Below are positions 24,305 through 32,671 of a stretch of 61,768 nt of DNA, in pieces. The stretch is from Syntrophaceae bacterium UBA2188 (GTDB lineage Bacteria > Desulfobacterota > BSN033 > UBA1163), in NCBI GenBank assembly GCA_002327985.1, contig DCVM01000185.1, forward strand, positions 1 through 61,768, written 5' to 3'. The notes under the pieces are model-generated. The model worked only from the letters and a program-made list of their open reading frames with translations. It was not told where the DNA came from and made no database searches. The position numbers and the translations under genes are program-made. Within the stretch, counting starts at the first letter, position 1; every line of letters begins with the position of its first letter.

Positions 24305-25417
24305 TTATCTTCCTCTGTAATTGATCCAGGCCCTGAAAAAGGGGTTTACAAATCTGTATTCGTTCTTGCTCTCAAACAAAATATTGAGGTTAATCATCCG
24401 CCTAATCGCCCTGCGAACAGACGATGGATTATTTACTCCGGCAGATTTCATGAACGGAACGGAAAAAACCTTGTTTCCGCCCTCTCTGGCGATTGTCAGA
24501 AGGCATCTGATCTGGAAGTCTGTTAGGAGACTCATGTCGTTCTCATAAGACTTCTGTTCCCTCGCGAAAATTAATTCAAGGACATCCTTTAGTTTCTCTA
24601 AACCCGTAACGCTATTGCTTGGAGTTACCGTCCATAAAGCCTCACATAATTGCTGAATATCGCCTGGGATGTCATGGGCAATTTCAAAAACTTTTTTTAA
24701 TACCTCATCATTAATCCCCCGTTTTCCTGTTGCGAATTTCTTTTTTAAGAATTCCGAAAATTCGGGATAGGGTAAGGGATCAACGGTTATGGGAATAGCG
24801 GATTTAAAGAAAGGCGAATCAGGGTGGGTAAATATCTCATCCATTTTGTTTCGAATGCTTCCTGCAAACACATAAGGAATATCCTTCTGAAATTGGATCT
24901 TACCCCTCATAAGCGAAAGGGCCTCCCGGGCATCACCGAGTTGCAGGATATCCTGGAATTCATCCAGAACCACAACGATTCGCTTTTTCTTATGAAGAGA
25001 TTCAATGAGCGATAAGACTTCTGGGATTGAATTCGCTTTCAACTCAACGGAGGCATCAAAAGTAATGGTCGGCATCAAGGTGATGGGATCCACCGAAATA
25101 GAAGGTCTTAGATAAGATAGTGTCTTGATGATCTTGTCAAAAAACCCTGCTTTTTGTTCCAAAACAACAATGGCCCGAAGTATTCTCTTACATAGCGCAT
25201 CAATTGATTTTATACCCAGCAGATCCATATACAGATACTGGATTCCCTTACATCTCTGGACCGCCTCATAGATGGCAGAAGACTTTCCGATTCGCCTTTC
25301 GCCCTGAATCACAATGTTTTGTGACGACTTGATATATCCGATAATTTGCTTTAATAGGGGTTCCCTCCCACAAAAATCCTGGCCCGAGACGATTTTCCCA
25401 TATCGAAAAGGATTCAT
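24305..25417 (-). CDS. AAA/STAND-type ATPase (archaeal ATPase family)
   Basis: A 370-residue P-loop ATPase. Walker A is GERRIGKSS (39-47) after an 'FRYGKIV...FCGRE' family opening, Walker B is VVVLDEFQDIL, and a sensor-like YVFAGSIR follows. The C-terminal third is a winged-helix region (LTIAREGGNKVFSVPFMKSA) and ends FFRAWINYRG. This layout matches the ATP_bind/PF01637 group found on mobile islands. GAGGAG precedes ATG 25417. The frame is open a little further, but the extra residues overlap the promoter region. Confidence 0.8.
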   Translation of the reverse strand: MNPFRYGKIVSGQDFCGREPLLKQIIGYIKSSQNIVIQGERRIGKSSAIYEAVQRCKGIQYLYMDLLGIKSIDALCKRILRAIVVLEQKAGFFDKIIKTLSYLRPSISVDPITLMPTITFDASVELKANSIPEVLSLIESLHKKKRIVVVLDEFQDILQLGDAREALSLMRGKIQFQKDIPYVFAGSIRNKMDEIFTHPDSPFFKSAIPITVDPLPYPEFSEFLKKKFATGKRGINDEVLKKVFEIAHDIPGDIQQLCEALWTVTPSNSVTGLEKLKDVLELIFAREQKSYENDMSLLTDFQIRCLLTIAREGGNKVFSVPFMKSAGVNNPSSVRRAIRRMINLNILFESKNEYRFVNPFFRAWINYRGR

Positions 25418-25463
25418 AAACCTCTCCTCTAATATGTCGCTATTGTGTATTATACATAAGTGC

Positions 25464-25491
25464 ATTATACACATTAGTATAATATTGTCAA
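25464..25491 (-). promoter_or_regulatory. Promoter and repeats of the AAA ATPase gene
   Basis: On the minus strand TTGACA (25491-25486), 16 bases, TATAAT (25469-25464). The transcript would begin about 40 bases before the ATG. A direct repeat of ATTATACA (25449-25456 and 25464-25471) surrounds the -10 box and may be an operator. Confidence 0.6.
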
Positions 25492-25592
25492 GCTAAAAGA
25501 TCCCCCATGCTTATTTGAGCAGGATTCTTATCGTTACACCAGATGACGGATTAGCCCGTGCGGTCAAAGGCGACTTGAAAAAGGTCGGTTGG

Positions 25593-25832
25593 CTAGGAGA
25601 GGTCATAGGGGGGAAGCAGAATGTCAATCTCCTCAACTCGCCAAGCAGCATAGGCGAGGGCTTGATCAATATCCTGTGGCCCCAGATAAGGGTACAACTT
25701 CAGTATCTCATCTTTGGTCCTTCCTGCGGCAATGAGGCCGACAATCGTCCCTACCGTTACACGAAGTCCACGAATGCAAGGTTTTCCACCCATGACCTCA
25801 GGATCGAAAGTAATTCGGTTGATAGCTTTCAT
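25593..25832 (-). CDS. Orphan DUF433 antitoxin-like protein
   Basis: A 79-residue DUF433 protein: RITFDPEVMGGKPCIRGLRV then TVGTIVGLIAAGRTKDEIL and YPYLGPQDIDQALAYAAWR. Members are antitoxins with a helix-turn-helix, normally followed by a DUF5615 PIN-like toxin gene. No such gene follows here, so the toxin has been lost. GGAG lies 7 bases before the ATG. Confidence 0.82.
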   Translation of the reverse strand: MKAINRITFDPEVMGGKPCIRGLRVTVGTIVGLIAAGRTKDEILKLYPYLGPQDIDQALAYAAWRVEEIDILLPPYDLS

Positions 25833-26064
25833 CTTTCACTCCAAAATTTTTCTAATAGACCACCCTAAATAATAAATACCAAAAACAAAAAATATTGTCA
25901 ATTTTTTCAATAAGTTTCAAACCTTTCGACCCATCTTCTTTTTGTCATTGTTAATCTAACCTTCCCTTTTATGGGTAGCCACGGCATGATTTCTTAGAAT
26001 ATTTTACTCAATAAATTTAGTTATAAGTACCAAATGCAAATAGTTTTGTATTTAGTAGAACTAT

Positions 26065-27240
26065 ATGCTAATATGCTTGCATATGGTACAAAGGCCTTTT
26101 TGGCTCAAATTAGTAGAATCAGCCTGGTCACGCAAATCGATTGTATGGCTTTCAGGTGTGCGGCGTGTGGGAAAGACTTTTCTATGCAAGAGTATTCCAG
26201 ATATTGAATACTTTGACTGCGAACTCCCAAGTACACGCCGGCAGATGGAAGACCCTGAGGGTTTCCTGCCGAAGTTTCAGAACAAGAAAGTTGTTCTGGA
26301 CGAAATTCATAGACTTCCCAATCCATCAGAATTTCTTAAAATTGCGGCTGACCATTTCCCATCCGTTAAGTTAATTGCAACTGGGTCTTCAACTCTTCAA
26401 GCTTCTTCTCGCTTTCGCGATACACTCGTTGGACGAAAAGCAGAGGTTTGGCTCACTCCGATGATGTCACAAGACTTAATAGATTTCGGTAATCAAGACT
26501 TATCCCATCGGCTTCTCCGGGGTGGCCTACCCCCTTTTTTCTTAAGTTCGGATCTACCGGAGGCTGATTTCCAAGAATGGATGGATTCATATTGGGCAAG
26601 GGATATTCAAGAGCTGTTCAGGCTGGAACGCCGTCATTCCTTTCAGAAATTCATAGAACTGCTTTTTATCCAAAGCGGCGGACTGTTCGAGGCGAATCGC
26701 TTTGCTGGCCCCTGTGAAGTGAGTCGGGGGACCATTAGCAATTATCTTTCGGTATTAGAGTCCACTTGGGTAATACATATTATCCGTCCTTTCTCGACGC
26801 GTCGTTCTGTGGAAATCATTGCTGCTCCAAAAACATATGCTTTCGATACAGGGTTTGTTTGCCATTTTCGAGGTTGGCATCCATTGAGAGATGACGATCT
26901 TGGCTTGTTGTGGGAGCATTGGGTTCTGAATGAAATGCATAGTCATCTCCAATCACCGGTTGTTCATTATTGGCGTGACAAAAAAGAACACGAAGTAGAT
27001 TTCATTTTAATCCCGCGTGGCAAAAAACCAATTGCTATTGAATGTAAGTGGAGAGCAGATCATTTCGAATTTGGGAATTTAAAGGCATTTCGGCATCACT
27101 ATCCAGAGGGGCCGAATTGGATTGTCTGTCAGGATGTGACTCGAGGATATGTTCGCACGCATGCCAATTTTAAAGTTGAATTCATGGGTATCGAAGAGCT
27201 CGGCACTCGCCTTAATGGTTTTTCTCCAACTCTGAAATAA
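26065..27240 (+). CDS. AAA_14/DUF4143 ATPase
   Basis: A 391-residue ATPase: Walker A GVRRVGKT (31-38), Walker B KKVVLDEIHRLPNP, sensor LIATGSSTLQ, and a C-terminal DUF4143 domain with nuclease-like elements (HYWRDKKEHEVDFIL, PIAIECKW). The ExD...ExK arrangement EVDFIL...ECKW is that of a PD-(D/E)XK fold. These proteins are abundant on islands but their function is poorly known. The start is uncertain; ATG 26083 (MVQRPFW) is an alternative and neither has a good ribosome binding site. Confidence 0.85.
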   Translation: MLICLHMVQRPFWLKLVESAWSRKSIVWLSGVRRVGKTFLCKSIPDIEYFDCELPSTRRQMEDPEGFLPKFQNKKVVLDEIHRLPNPSEFLKIAADHFPSVKLIATGSSTLQASSRFRDTLVGRKAEVWLTPMMSQDLIDFGNQDLSHRLLRGGLPPFFLSSDLPEADFQEWMDSYWARDIQELFRLERRHSFQKFIELLFIQSGGLFEANRFAGPCEVSRGTISNYLSVLESTWVIHIIRPFSTRRSVEIIAAPKTYAFDTGFVCHFRGWHPLRDDDLGLLWEHWVLNEMHSHLQSPVVHYWRDKKEHEVDFILIPRGKKPIAIECKWRADHFEFGNLKAFRHHYPEGPNWIVCQDVTRGYVRTHANFKVEFMGIEELGTRLNGFSPTLK

Positions 27241-27627
27241 CAATCGCCTTTTCCTTTCCGAGGGTTGCAGATTCACGATCAGGTATCTCAAGAATGTTTT
27301 TGACTATCCGTTGAATGTTAATTAAACGATCCAGAAATCTCATCCCCCCTCACTTTTCACATATCAGCACAACGCATAGCGCCGTGCCTGCGGCAGGCAT
27401 GGAGCATGGCGTCAAACGAGTCCAAGGCCGCCCGCACCTATTCAAAAAAAACGGAAAGCTCGCTCTCATTAAAAACGTGTCCTTGTTACGTGAGGTCAAA
27501 TGAAGTAACGTGCAAAGTTTTAGTTGGGAAAAAAATACCAAAAATAAGAAAAAATAACAATTTCGATGAAGGAGCAGATTTCTTTTTAGAATTGACAAAT
27601 TATGATTTTGTATTCATATTTTATTCA
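27241..27627. other. Intergenic region with repeats and a possible gene remnant
   Basis: No complete gene. The minus strand at 27241-27350 is open and reads RFLDRLINIQRIVKNILEIP, possibly the debris of a lost gene. A palindrome TGCCTGC-G-GCAGGCA lies at 27385-27399. An inverted pair GTTACGT/AACGTGC frames about 27490-27510. The plus-strand frame here belongs to an over-extended start of the next gene. Confidence 0.4.
27385..27399. repeat. TGCCTGC-type palindrome, copy 1
   Basis: TGCCTGCGGCAGGCA, a perfect palindrome around a central G. Related copies are at 49675-49692 and 51052-51071, all intergenic. Confidence 0.7.
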
Positions 27628-28257
27628 ATGAAACCCATCCATCTAAAACCTATCCAAGAAATTTATTACCTCTGGGAACCCGTCTACCCTTATTTAGGCC
27701 AACAGATCCAAGAGTTTTATAACCATCATGATGGAAACATTCTGGAAATTGGGCCGTTCAGTGGCGTTATATTCAACTTGGAAAAAAGAAATATAGGTGG
27801 CTCCTTCTTCATTGCCTCCTTCCCTCCTGGAATGGCTAAATTTTTTCATGAAGAGGCGAAAAAACAAAAGGTGGAGGATAAGATCAGGGTCATTGAAACG
27901 GATACAGCCCTAACCGGTATAGAGGAAAATAGCATCGACCTGGCTATCTTCCGAGGAGCTTTTTTCTTTCCTTCACTGTTTAAAGTTAATTTTTCAGTCA
28001 TTTATCGAGTTTTAAAAATAAATGGGGTTGGATTTATTGGAGGAGGATTTGGTAAATTCACCCCTGAGGGCGTGATCAAGGATATTGGAAAGAAATCCCG
28101 GGAACTCAACCTTCAGATTGGTAAGCTTGAGATCAGCGAGGATAGATTACGACAAGATATCCAAATGGAGGGCACGGAAGGGGAAATTAAGATTATCTCT
28201 GAAGGGGGGCTATGGGTTTTCATGAGAAAGGTGTTGCCTTTGAAGAAGCCCTTTTAG
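27628..28257 (+). CDS. Class I SAM-dependent methyltransferase-like protein
   Basis: A 209-residue protein: LEIGPFSGVIF is the SAM-binding loop, IETDTALTGIEENSIDLAIF gives the acidic site and the strand-4 region, and RVLKINGVGFIGGGFGKFTP the post-core strand. The start at 27628 (MKPIHLKPIQEIYYLW) is chosen because the longer frame runs through repeat sequence. No ribosome binding site is obvious. The substrate is unknown. Confidence 0.72.
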   Translation: MKPIHLKPIQEIYYLWEPVYPYLGQQIQEFYNHHDGNILEIGPFSGVIFNLEKRNIGGSFFIASFPPGMAKFFHEEAKKQKVEDKIRVIETDTALTGIEENSIDLAIFRGAFFFPSLFKVNFSVIYRVLKINGVGFIGGGFGKFTPEGVIKDIGKKSRELNLQIGKLEISEDRLRQDIQMEGTEGEIKIISEGGLWVFMRKVLPLKKPF

Positions 28258-28279
28258 TTCAGAATTCATTAAAGATTGC

Positions 28280-28711
28280 TCAACTGAGCTTTATCGGGTC
28301 GATTCTTTTGATTTCATGAATAAGGTCGAAGTGAGGATCAGTGGAAATAATCTCCTTGACCCCGTTATGGATCATGGTGGCGGCATGGACAGCATCACGG
28401 GATGTGATTCCTTTCACCCTTTTTAAGATCTCCAGTGCCTTATCTGTGTCCACAACCCTTACCGGAAAAATATCTGTGCACAGTTCGATCATCGATTGAT
28501 AAGCGATTTCGCCGAGTGTTCTTCTTTCTATCGAGAAATACCGATAGAGGATCTCTTGGAGAACTTCTGTGTTCGTTACACCGAGGAATTTTCGAGACTT
28601 TATCTCTTCAAGAAATTTTCTGCAAGGTTCACGAAGAGGATGAGAGCTCCCCATAGAATACATGATCAGATTGGCATCGATAAACAAGGTAGACGGGCAA
28701 CTTATCGACAT
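28280..28711 (-). CDS. PIN-domain toxin (VapC-like)
   Basis: A 143-residue PIN nuclease: FIDANLIMYSMG (first Asp), VTNTEVLQEIL (Glu), TSRDAVHAATM (Asp) and ISTDPHFD (final Asp). All four metal ligands are present, so it should be active. Its start overlaps the antitoxin gene by 10 bases; start 28711 (MSISCPSTLF) is preferred to 28744. Confidence 0.85.
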   Translation of the reverse strand: MSISCPSTLFIDANLIMYSMGSSHPLREPCRKFLEEIKSRKFLGVTNTEVLQEILYRYFSIERRTLGEIAYQSMIELCTDIFPVRVVDTDKALEILKRVKGITSRDAVHAATMIHNGVKEIISTDPHFDLIHEIKRIDPIKLS

Positions 28712-28962
28712 GAATACTTCCCCTCGAGGTATTCGGCTTCCCATCTCTGGTAATCTTCTGGGGCTGGGATTTCAGGGAGTGATAGGAGTCGGTCCACGGC
28801 TTCGGCGATCTTCTGCTGCTTATTTTTCTTAAAGTGGTACTCTTCGATAGCTTCGCGGACGAGGGTGCCAATCTTTTTATGATTCTTTGAAGCAATCTCT
28901 TCGAGATCCTTTAACTGTTGTTCGGTCAGTAAAACTTGGACTTTCTTAGAATATTTTGCCAT
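28702..28962 (-). CDS. Ribbon-helix-helix antitoxin (VapB-like)
   Basis: An 86-residue protein: KKVQVLLTEQQLKDLEEIAS then IGTLVREAIEEYHFKK is a ribbon-helix-helix, and the C-terminal EIPAPEDYQRWEAEYLEGKY would block the PIN toxin. A clear 12-bp inverted repeat in its promoter is the likely binding site. Confidence 0.84.
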   Translation of the reverse strand: MAKYSKKVQVLLTEQQLKDLEEIASKNHKKIGTLVREAIEEYHFKKNKQQKIAEAVDRLLSLPEIPAPEDYQRWEAEYLEGKYSCR

Positions 28963-28976
28963 ATAAATTCCCCAAT

Positions 28977-29022
28977 ATTATACTCTTTAAAAAAGAGTAT
29001 AATAAAAATACTCTTTTGTCAA
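28977..29022 (-). promoter_or_regulatory. Operator and promoter of the PIN/RHH module
   Basis: A perfect 12-bp inverted repeat, ATTATACTCTTT (28977-28988) and AAAGAGTATAAT (28992-29003), is followed by a third half-site ATACTCTTTT (29008-29017). On the minus strand TTGACA is at 29022-29017 and TATACT at 29001-28996, so the operator covers the whole core promoter. This fits autorepression by the antitoxin. Confidence 0.7.
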
Positions 29023-29114
29023 GAATATTTTTGAAAATTTCCGATTACAAAGATTTACAGAACAATTGCACCGATTAGAAGTGCCTTGAAAACAAGGAAA
29101 AGTCTGCGTTTCGG

Positions 29115-29798
29115 TTACTCAACCCCGTATTGGCGGCGGTAGGAGAGGATATAATTTCTGACCTCTTTCTTTGTCTTATAAATTCCAAAGTGGCCTTCGC
29201 AAAGGATATCCGCATCGAGGTCAAGTAATTTCTTAGTAGAACGGCCATAGTCTCCGATGTCCGAGCCAAACTCTGCGAGAAGAGGACCATGGAGGTCTTG
29301 GCCAAAAAGAATTCGCTTACCATCTTTATCTAAATAGATAGATATTGAACCTGGGGTATGACCCGGTGTATGTAGACAGACAATTTTCTGCTCGCCTATC
29401 CTTATCATCTCTTCTGGAGAATTCAATTTCACATCAACCGGTGTGGGGGGAAAACTTGTCTGATACCATTTGGCAGCAGTTAAAATTGGATCTCCATGTT
29501 CAAAGGGGGGTGCATCCAATTGATGAATATATACTTGAGACCCAAATCTCTTTTTGATTTCCGGGACGCCCCCGATATGATCGATATGGCAGTGGGTCAA
29601 AATTATTTTGCTAAGATTTTTGGGATCGAAGCCCAATTTTTTAATATTGCCAATAACATTCTCAACACTCCAGCCTGCCCCTGCATCAATTAATATGAGT
29701 TCCCCAAAATTCAAGAGATAGATACATCCATCTCGACCATCCGTGATGTCTGGGCCCCCAACAATAAAAATGTCCTTTACAATTTCAGATGGCTTCAT
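29115..29798 (-). CDS. MBL-fold metallo-hydrolase
   Basis: A 227-residue metallo-beta-lactamase-fold hydrolase: THCHIDHIGG is the zinc motif, HTPGHTPGS the second His site, GQDLHG the bridging Asp and CEGHFG the last His. Glyoxalase-II-like in layout. Substrate unknown. The gene starts on the last base of the radical SAM gene's stop, so the two are coupled. Confidence 0.85.
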   Translation of the reverse strand: MKPSEIVKDIFIVGGPDITDGRDGCIYLLNFGELILIDAGAGWSVENVIGNIKKLGFDPKNLSKIILTHCHIDHIGGVPEIKKRFGSQVYIHQLDAPPFEHGDPILTAAKWYQTSFPPTPVDVKLNSPEEMIRIGEQKIVCLHTPGHTPGSISIYLDKDGKRILFGQDLHGPLLAEFGSDIGDYGRSTKKLLDLDADILCEGHFGIYKTKKEVRNYILSYRRQYGVE

Positions 29799-31132
29799 TA
29801 TTTTTCCCTCCTCAACTCCTCTTTCAACCTTTTATAATCTTCCATTGTAAACCCATCCCACTGGCAAGGCAGTATGGAATTGTTATGAAATAAAGGTTCA
29901 CTTTCGAGATCAAATTGTGAAACTTTTTTCGCCTTCTCAAACATAGGGGTATGAGGAATGGGTGAATATTCCACCAGCATTGGCTTTGCACCCGCCTCTC
30001 TCACAAAGGCAATGCTCTCCTCAACCTCCCCTACCCTTTGGCCCGGCAATCCTGTCATTATATATACACCAATTTCTTTGCCTGAGTACCCTACCCTTCT
30101 TAAATGTTTAACCGTCTGTTGGAATTCCTGATTGTCAACTTTTCCTCCAGTTTCCACCTGCGTGTACTTATTCGATGTTTCAAGACCGAGGCGGATCGTT
30201 TTAAATCCAGCACGAAACAGAAGGTTAGCCACTTCTTCATCTATCTCCTTGATATGAATAGCATTAGGTGTATGGAAATTGCAATGAATCCCTCTTTTGA
30301 TAACCTCGTTCATGATAGGGATAAAATGTTTTGATGGCTCGACAAGGAGGGCATCATCGTAAAAGGCAATGTTATTGATTTGATATTGGGTTGTCCAGTA
30401 TTCGATCTCATCAACCACTTTTAAAGGATCCCTTCTGGAAAAACCCTTTGATAAAAATGGAGAGGCACAATAGGTGCATTTAAACGGGCATCCTATGGAA
30501 GTAGCGATGCACACATAACTGAGTTGAGGATAAAGGTCGAAGGTGGGGTATGGTAAATCGTCAATTTTCAATTCCCAATTATCAATTCTCAATTCAAAAT
30601 GGGTTAATTCTGAAACCAGCCTCAATGCTTCCCATTCATTTCCACCTTTGAACACTATATCTGCTCCAGAATGTCTTTTTGCGTGTTCATGACAGAGGGT
30701 AGCATAGATTCCGCCCAGTATGATTGGGGCCTTCTTAAAAAATTTTCTTGTAATTTCAATTAATTTGAATACTCCTGGGTACCAGTAAGTCATCCCTGAA
30801 GTAACACCAATCAAATCCGGTTCTTCAACAAAAGACAATCTTTTCAACAGGATTTCTTCAGGAATCCCATATTGACTGTAATTTTTTGGAGTGGATTTGA
30901 GGGGAACAGGTCTCCCAATCTTTGTCTTGAGGAACTTTCCATCACCGTATCTTCTTGTTTTTACTAAGAAATCGAGGCAGTCGATCAGAGTAATTCGAAA
31001 TCCACTTTTCCTTAAGATAGCGGCAATATATAGAAGTCCAAGGGGTTTTATCCAAAAATTATAGGCCGAAAAATCAGTAATCCAAGGATTGATGAGGAGG
31101 ATGTAAGGGGCTATATGTTTCACGTGAAACAT
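29798..31132 (-). CDS. B12-binding-type radical SAM protein
   Basis: A 444-residue radical SAM enzyme with a cobalamin-binding-like N-terminal domain (ILLINPWITDFSAYNFWIKP, GLLYIAAILRKSGF) and a CX3CX2C cluster at Cys215, 219 and 222 (CPFKCTYC). It resembles the large group of B12-dependent radical enzymes, including methyltransferases. Residues 178-192 (HFELRIDNWELKIDD) are encoded by an ATTGAGAATTGATAATTGGG-type word repeat inserted in frame just before the conserved DLPYP. Codons 1-6 (MFHVKH) are a perfect parS site. Its ATG overlaps the mnmE stop by one base. Confidence 0.85.
   Translation of the reverse strand: MFHVKHIAPYILLINPWITDFSAYNFWIKPLGLLYIAAILRKSGFRITLIDCLDFLVKTRRYGDGKFLKTKIGRPVPLKSTPKNYSQYGIPEEILLKRLSFVEEPDLIGVTSGMTYWYPGVFKLIEITRKFFKKAPIILGGIYATLCHEHAKRHSGADIVFKGGNEWEALRLVSELTHFELRIDNWELKIDDLPYPTFDLYPQLSYVCIATSIGCPFKCTYCASPFLSKGFSRRDPLKVVDEIEYWTTQYQINNIAFYDDALLVEPSKHFIPIMNEVIKRGIHCNFHTPNAIHIKEIDEEVANLLFRAGFKTIRLGLETSNKYTQVETGGKVDNQEFQQTVKHLRRVGYSGKEIGVYIMTGLPGQRVGEVEESIAFVREAGAKPMLVEYSPIPHTPMFEKAKKVSQFDLESEPLFHNNSILPCQWDGFTMEDYKRLKEELRREK
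31116..31131. promoter_or_regulatory. parS: parS site (ParB/Spo0J binding)
   Basis: TGTTTCACGTGAAACA is an exact match to the conserved bacterial parS palindrome. It lies inside the first six codons of the radical SAM gene, next to the mnmE stop, about 4.5 kb from the rpmH-gyrA divergence. ParB bound here would nucleate the origin segregation complex. parA and parB themselves are not in the window. Confidence 0.92.
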
Positions 31133-32556
31133 TATTTACCGATGCAGAATTGGTCAAAGATGCGATCCAGCACCTCTTCTGTGGTTGTTTCTCCTACCAT
31201 CTCACCGAGGGCATCCAATGCAGAGCGGATTTCAAAGGCGATGAACTCAAGGGAGGTCCCCTGTTCCAATCCCTTCATTGCATTCGAAAGATTCTCCCAT
31301 GCCTGAGCAAGAGCAGTCCTATGGCGTATATTTGCAACGATCAGGTGCTCTGGCGTTGCCCTCACCTCTCGATGAACTAAGGAGGTATAGATGGTTTGTT
31401 TCAAATCATCAATCCCTTCTTTTTTCAATGCGGAAATAGAGATAATAGGATCTTCCGGAAAAGATCGCTTTACTTCTTCTATGGTGATCTTCAAAGGTAG
31501 GTCGTTTTTATTGAGGACCACCACCCTCTTCTTCCCTTTGATTTCTTCAAAGATTCCCAGATCATCAGCATCAAGCTCACGGCTTCCGTCAAGCATCAAC
31601 ACGATGAAATCAGAGTCAGCCGCCCGTTCCTTTGCCCTCCTCACCCCTTCCTGCTCAATGGAATCCGCTGGTCTTCTGAGGCCTGCCGTATCCATCAAAC
31701 GTACCGGAATCCCATAAATATTCAGGACCTCCTCAATTACATCTCTGGTTGTCCCTGGGATTGGGGTAACAATGGCTCTTTCCTCTTTCAACAAGACGTT
31801 GAGAAGACTCGATTTACCGACATTGGTCTTTCCTACAATTGCACAAGAAATTCCCTCACGAAAGAGCCTTCCCTCTTCATACGAGTAAATCCATCCCTCC
31901 AGCTGATGGTTCATTCTATCCAGGTCTCCCTTCAGCTCTCCAAAAGCAATCGGCTCGATTTCCTCCTCTGGAAAATCGATATGAGCTTCGATCAGGGCCA
32001 GGTGCTCGATCAGCCTTGCTTTGAGTTCAGCCATTTCGCTGTATAGGTATCCTCTTAGTTGCTGGTTGGCAATCTCAAGGCTTGTTTGGTTTTTTGCCCT
32101 GATCAGATCAATCACAGCCTCTGCCCGAGTGAGGTCAATTCTACCATTCAGAAATGCCCTCCTCGTAAATTCTCCGGGCTGGGCCATCCGGGCCCCTTCC
32201 TTCAATACCAACTCCAATACTTTCTGTAAAATAAAATAGCCCCCATGACAGTGGATTTCCACAATATCTTCCTTTGTATAAGTCTTTGGAGATTTCATCA
32301 GGACGATCAACACCTCATCAACAGGATTTCCACTTCGGAGATCCAGGATTTCCCCATAATGGAAATGATGGGAAATAAAGTAGGATTGGTCTTTTTTGGG
32401 TTTAAATAACTTCCTGGCAATGGATTCAGCAGAGGACCCACTGATCCGGACGATTCCAATACCGCTTTCTCCAAACGGAGTTGAAATGGCTGCAATCGTT
32501 TCTTCTTGATTAGGTGGGATTCTTCTTGAAGAACTGAGTGAGGAGCCTCTATTCAC
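31132..32556 (-). CDS. mnmE: tRNA uridine-5-carboxymethylaminomethyl modification GTPase
   Basis: A 474-residue MnmE (TrmE). N-terminal folate domain (TIAAISTPFGESGIGIVRIS), G domain with GKTNVGKSS, DTAGLR and NKNDL, and the invariant C-terminal CIGK. With MnmG it installs the wobble-uridine modification of several tRNAs. It starts with GTG; no ATG is available before the conserved TIAAIST. mnmG, its usual neighbour, is not next to it here; a radical SAM gene takes that place. An inverted-repeat element lies immediately upstream. Confidence 0.95.
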   Translation of the reverse strand: MNRGSSLSSSRRIPPNQEETIAAISTPFGESGIGIVRISGSSAESIARKLFKPKKDQSYFISHHFHYGEILDLRSGNPVDEVLIVLMKSPKTYTKEDIVEIHCHGGYFILQKVLELVLKEGARMAQPGEFTRRAFLNGRIDLTRAEAVIDLIRAKNQTSLEIANQQLRGYLYSEMAELKARLIEHLALIEAHIDFPEEEIEPIAFGELKGDLDRMNHQLEGWIYSYEEGRLFREGISCAIVGKTNVGKSSLLNVLLKEERAIVTPIPGTTRDVIEEVLNIYGIPVRLMDTAGLRRPADSIEQEGVRRAKERAADSDFIVLMLDGSRELDADDLGIFEEIKGKKRVVVLNKNDLPLKITIEEVKRSFPEDPIISISALKKEGIDDLKQTIYTSLVHREVRATPEHLIVANIRHRTALAQAWENLSNAMKGLEQGTSLEFIAFEIRSALDALGEMVGETTTEEVLDRIFDQFCIGK

Positions 32557-32560
32557 TTTT

Positions 32561-32649
32561 ACCCCGTTAGAGAGCCCTGCTTCTCGCCCCGTTAGAAGTA
32601 GGTTACCAAAGGGAACTCCTGGTTAATAATGAAAAAGGTCTAACGGGGT
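32561..32649. repeat. Inverted-repeat element, family 2 copy B
   Basis: 89 bp bounded by ACCCCGTTAGA (32561-32571) and its perfect inverse TCTAACGGGGT (32639-32649), with an extra internal CCCCGTTAGAA at 32587-32597. It matches the ends of the element at 17701-17763. It fills most of the jag-mnmE gap. Confidence 0.65.
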
Positions 32650-32671
32650 TTACTCAAGTGGTTTCAGGGCC

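Noticed and set aside
25515..25868. Plus-strand 117-residue ORF overlapping DUF433
   Set aside because: The DUF433 protein on the other strand is clear; only the first ~30 residues (RILIVTPDDGLARAVKGDL) look protein-like and may be debris.
17700..29000. CRISPR array or cas genes in the island
   Set aside because: No regularly spaced repeats or Cas motifs were seen; repeats are isolated pairs.
31115..31306. Plus-strand ORF beginning MFHVKH
   Set aside because: It starts only because parS is a palindrome; it runs antisense through mnmE and has no coding character.
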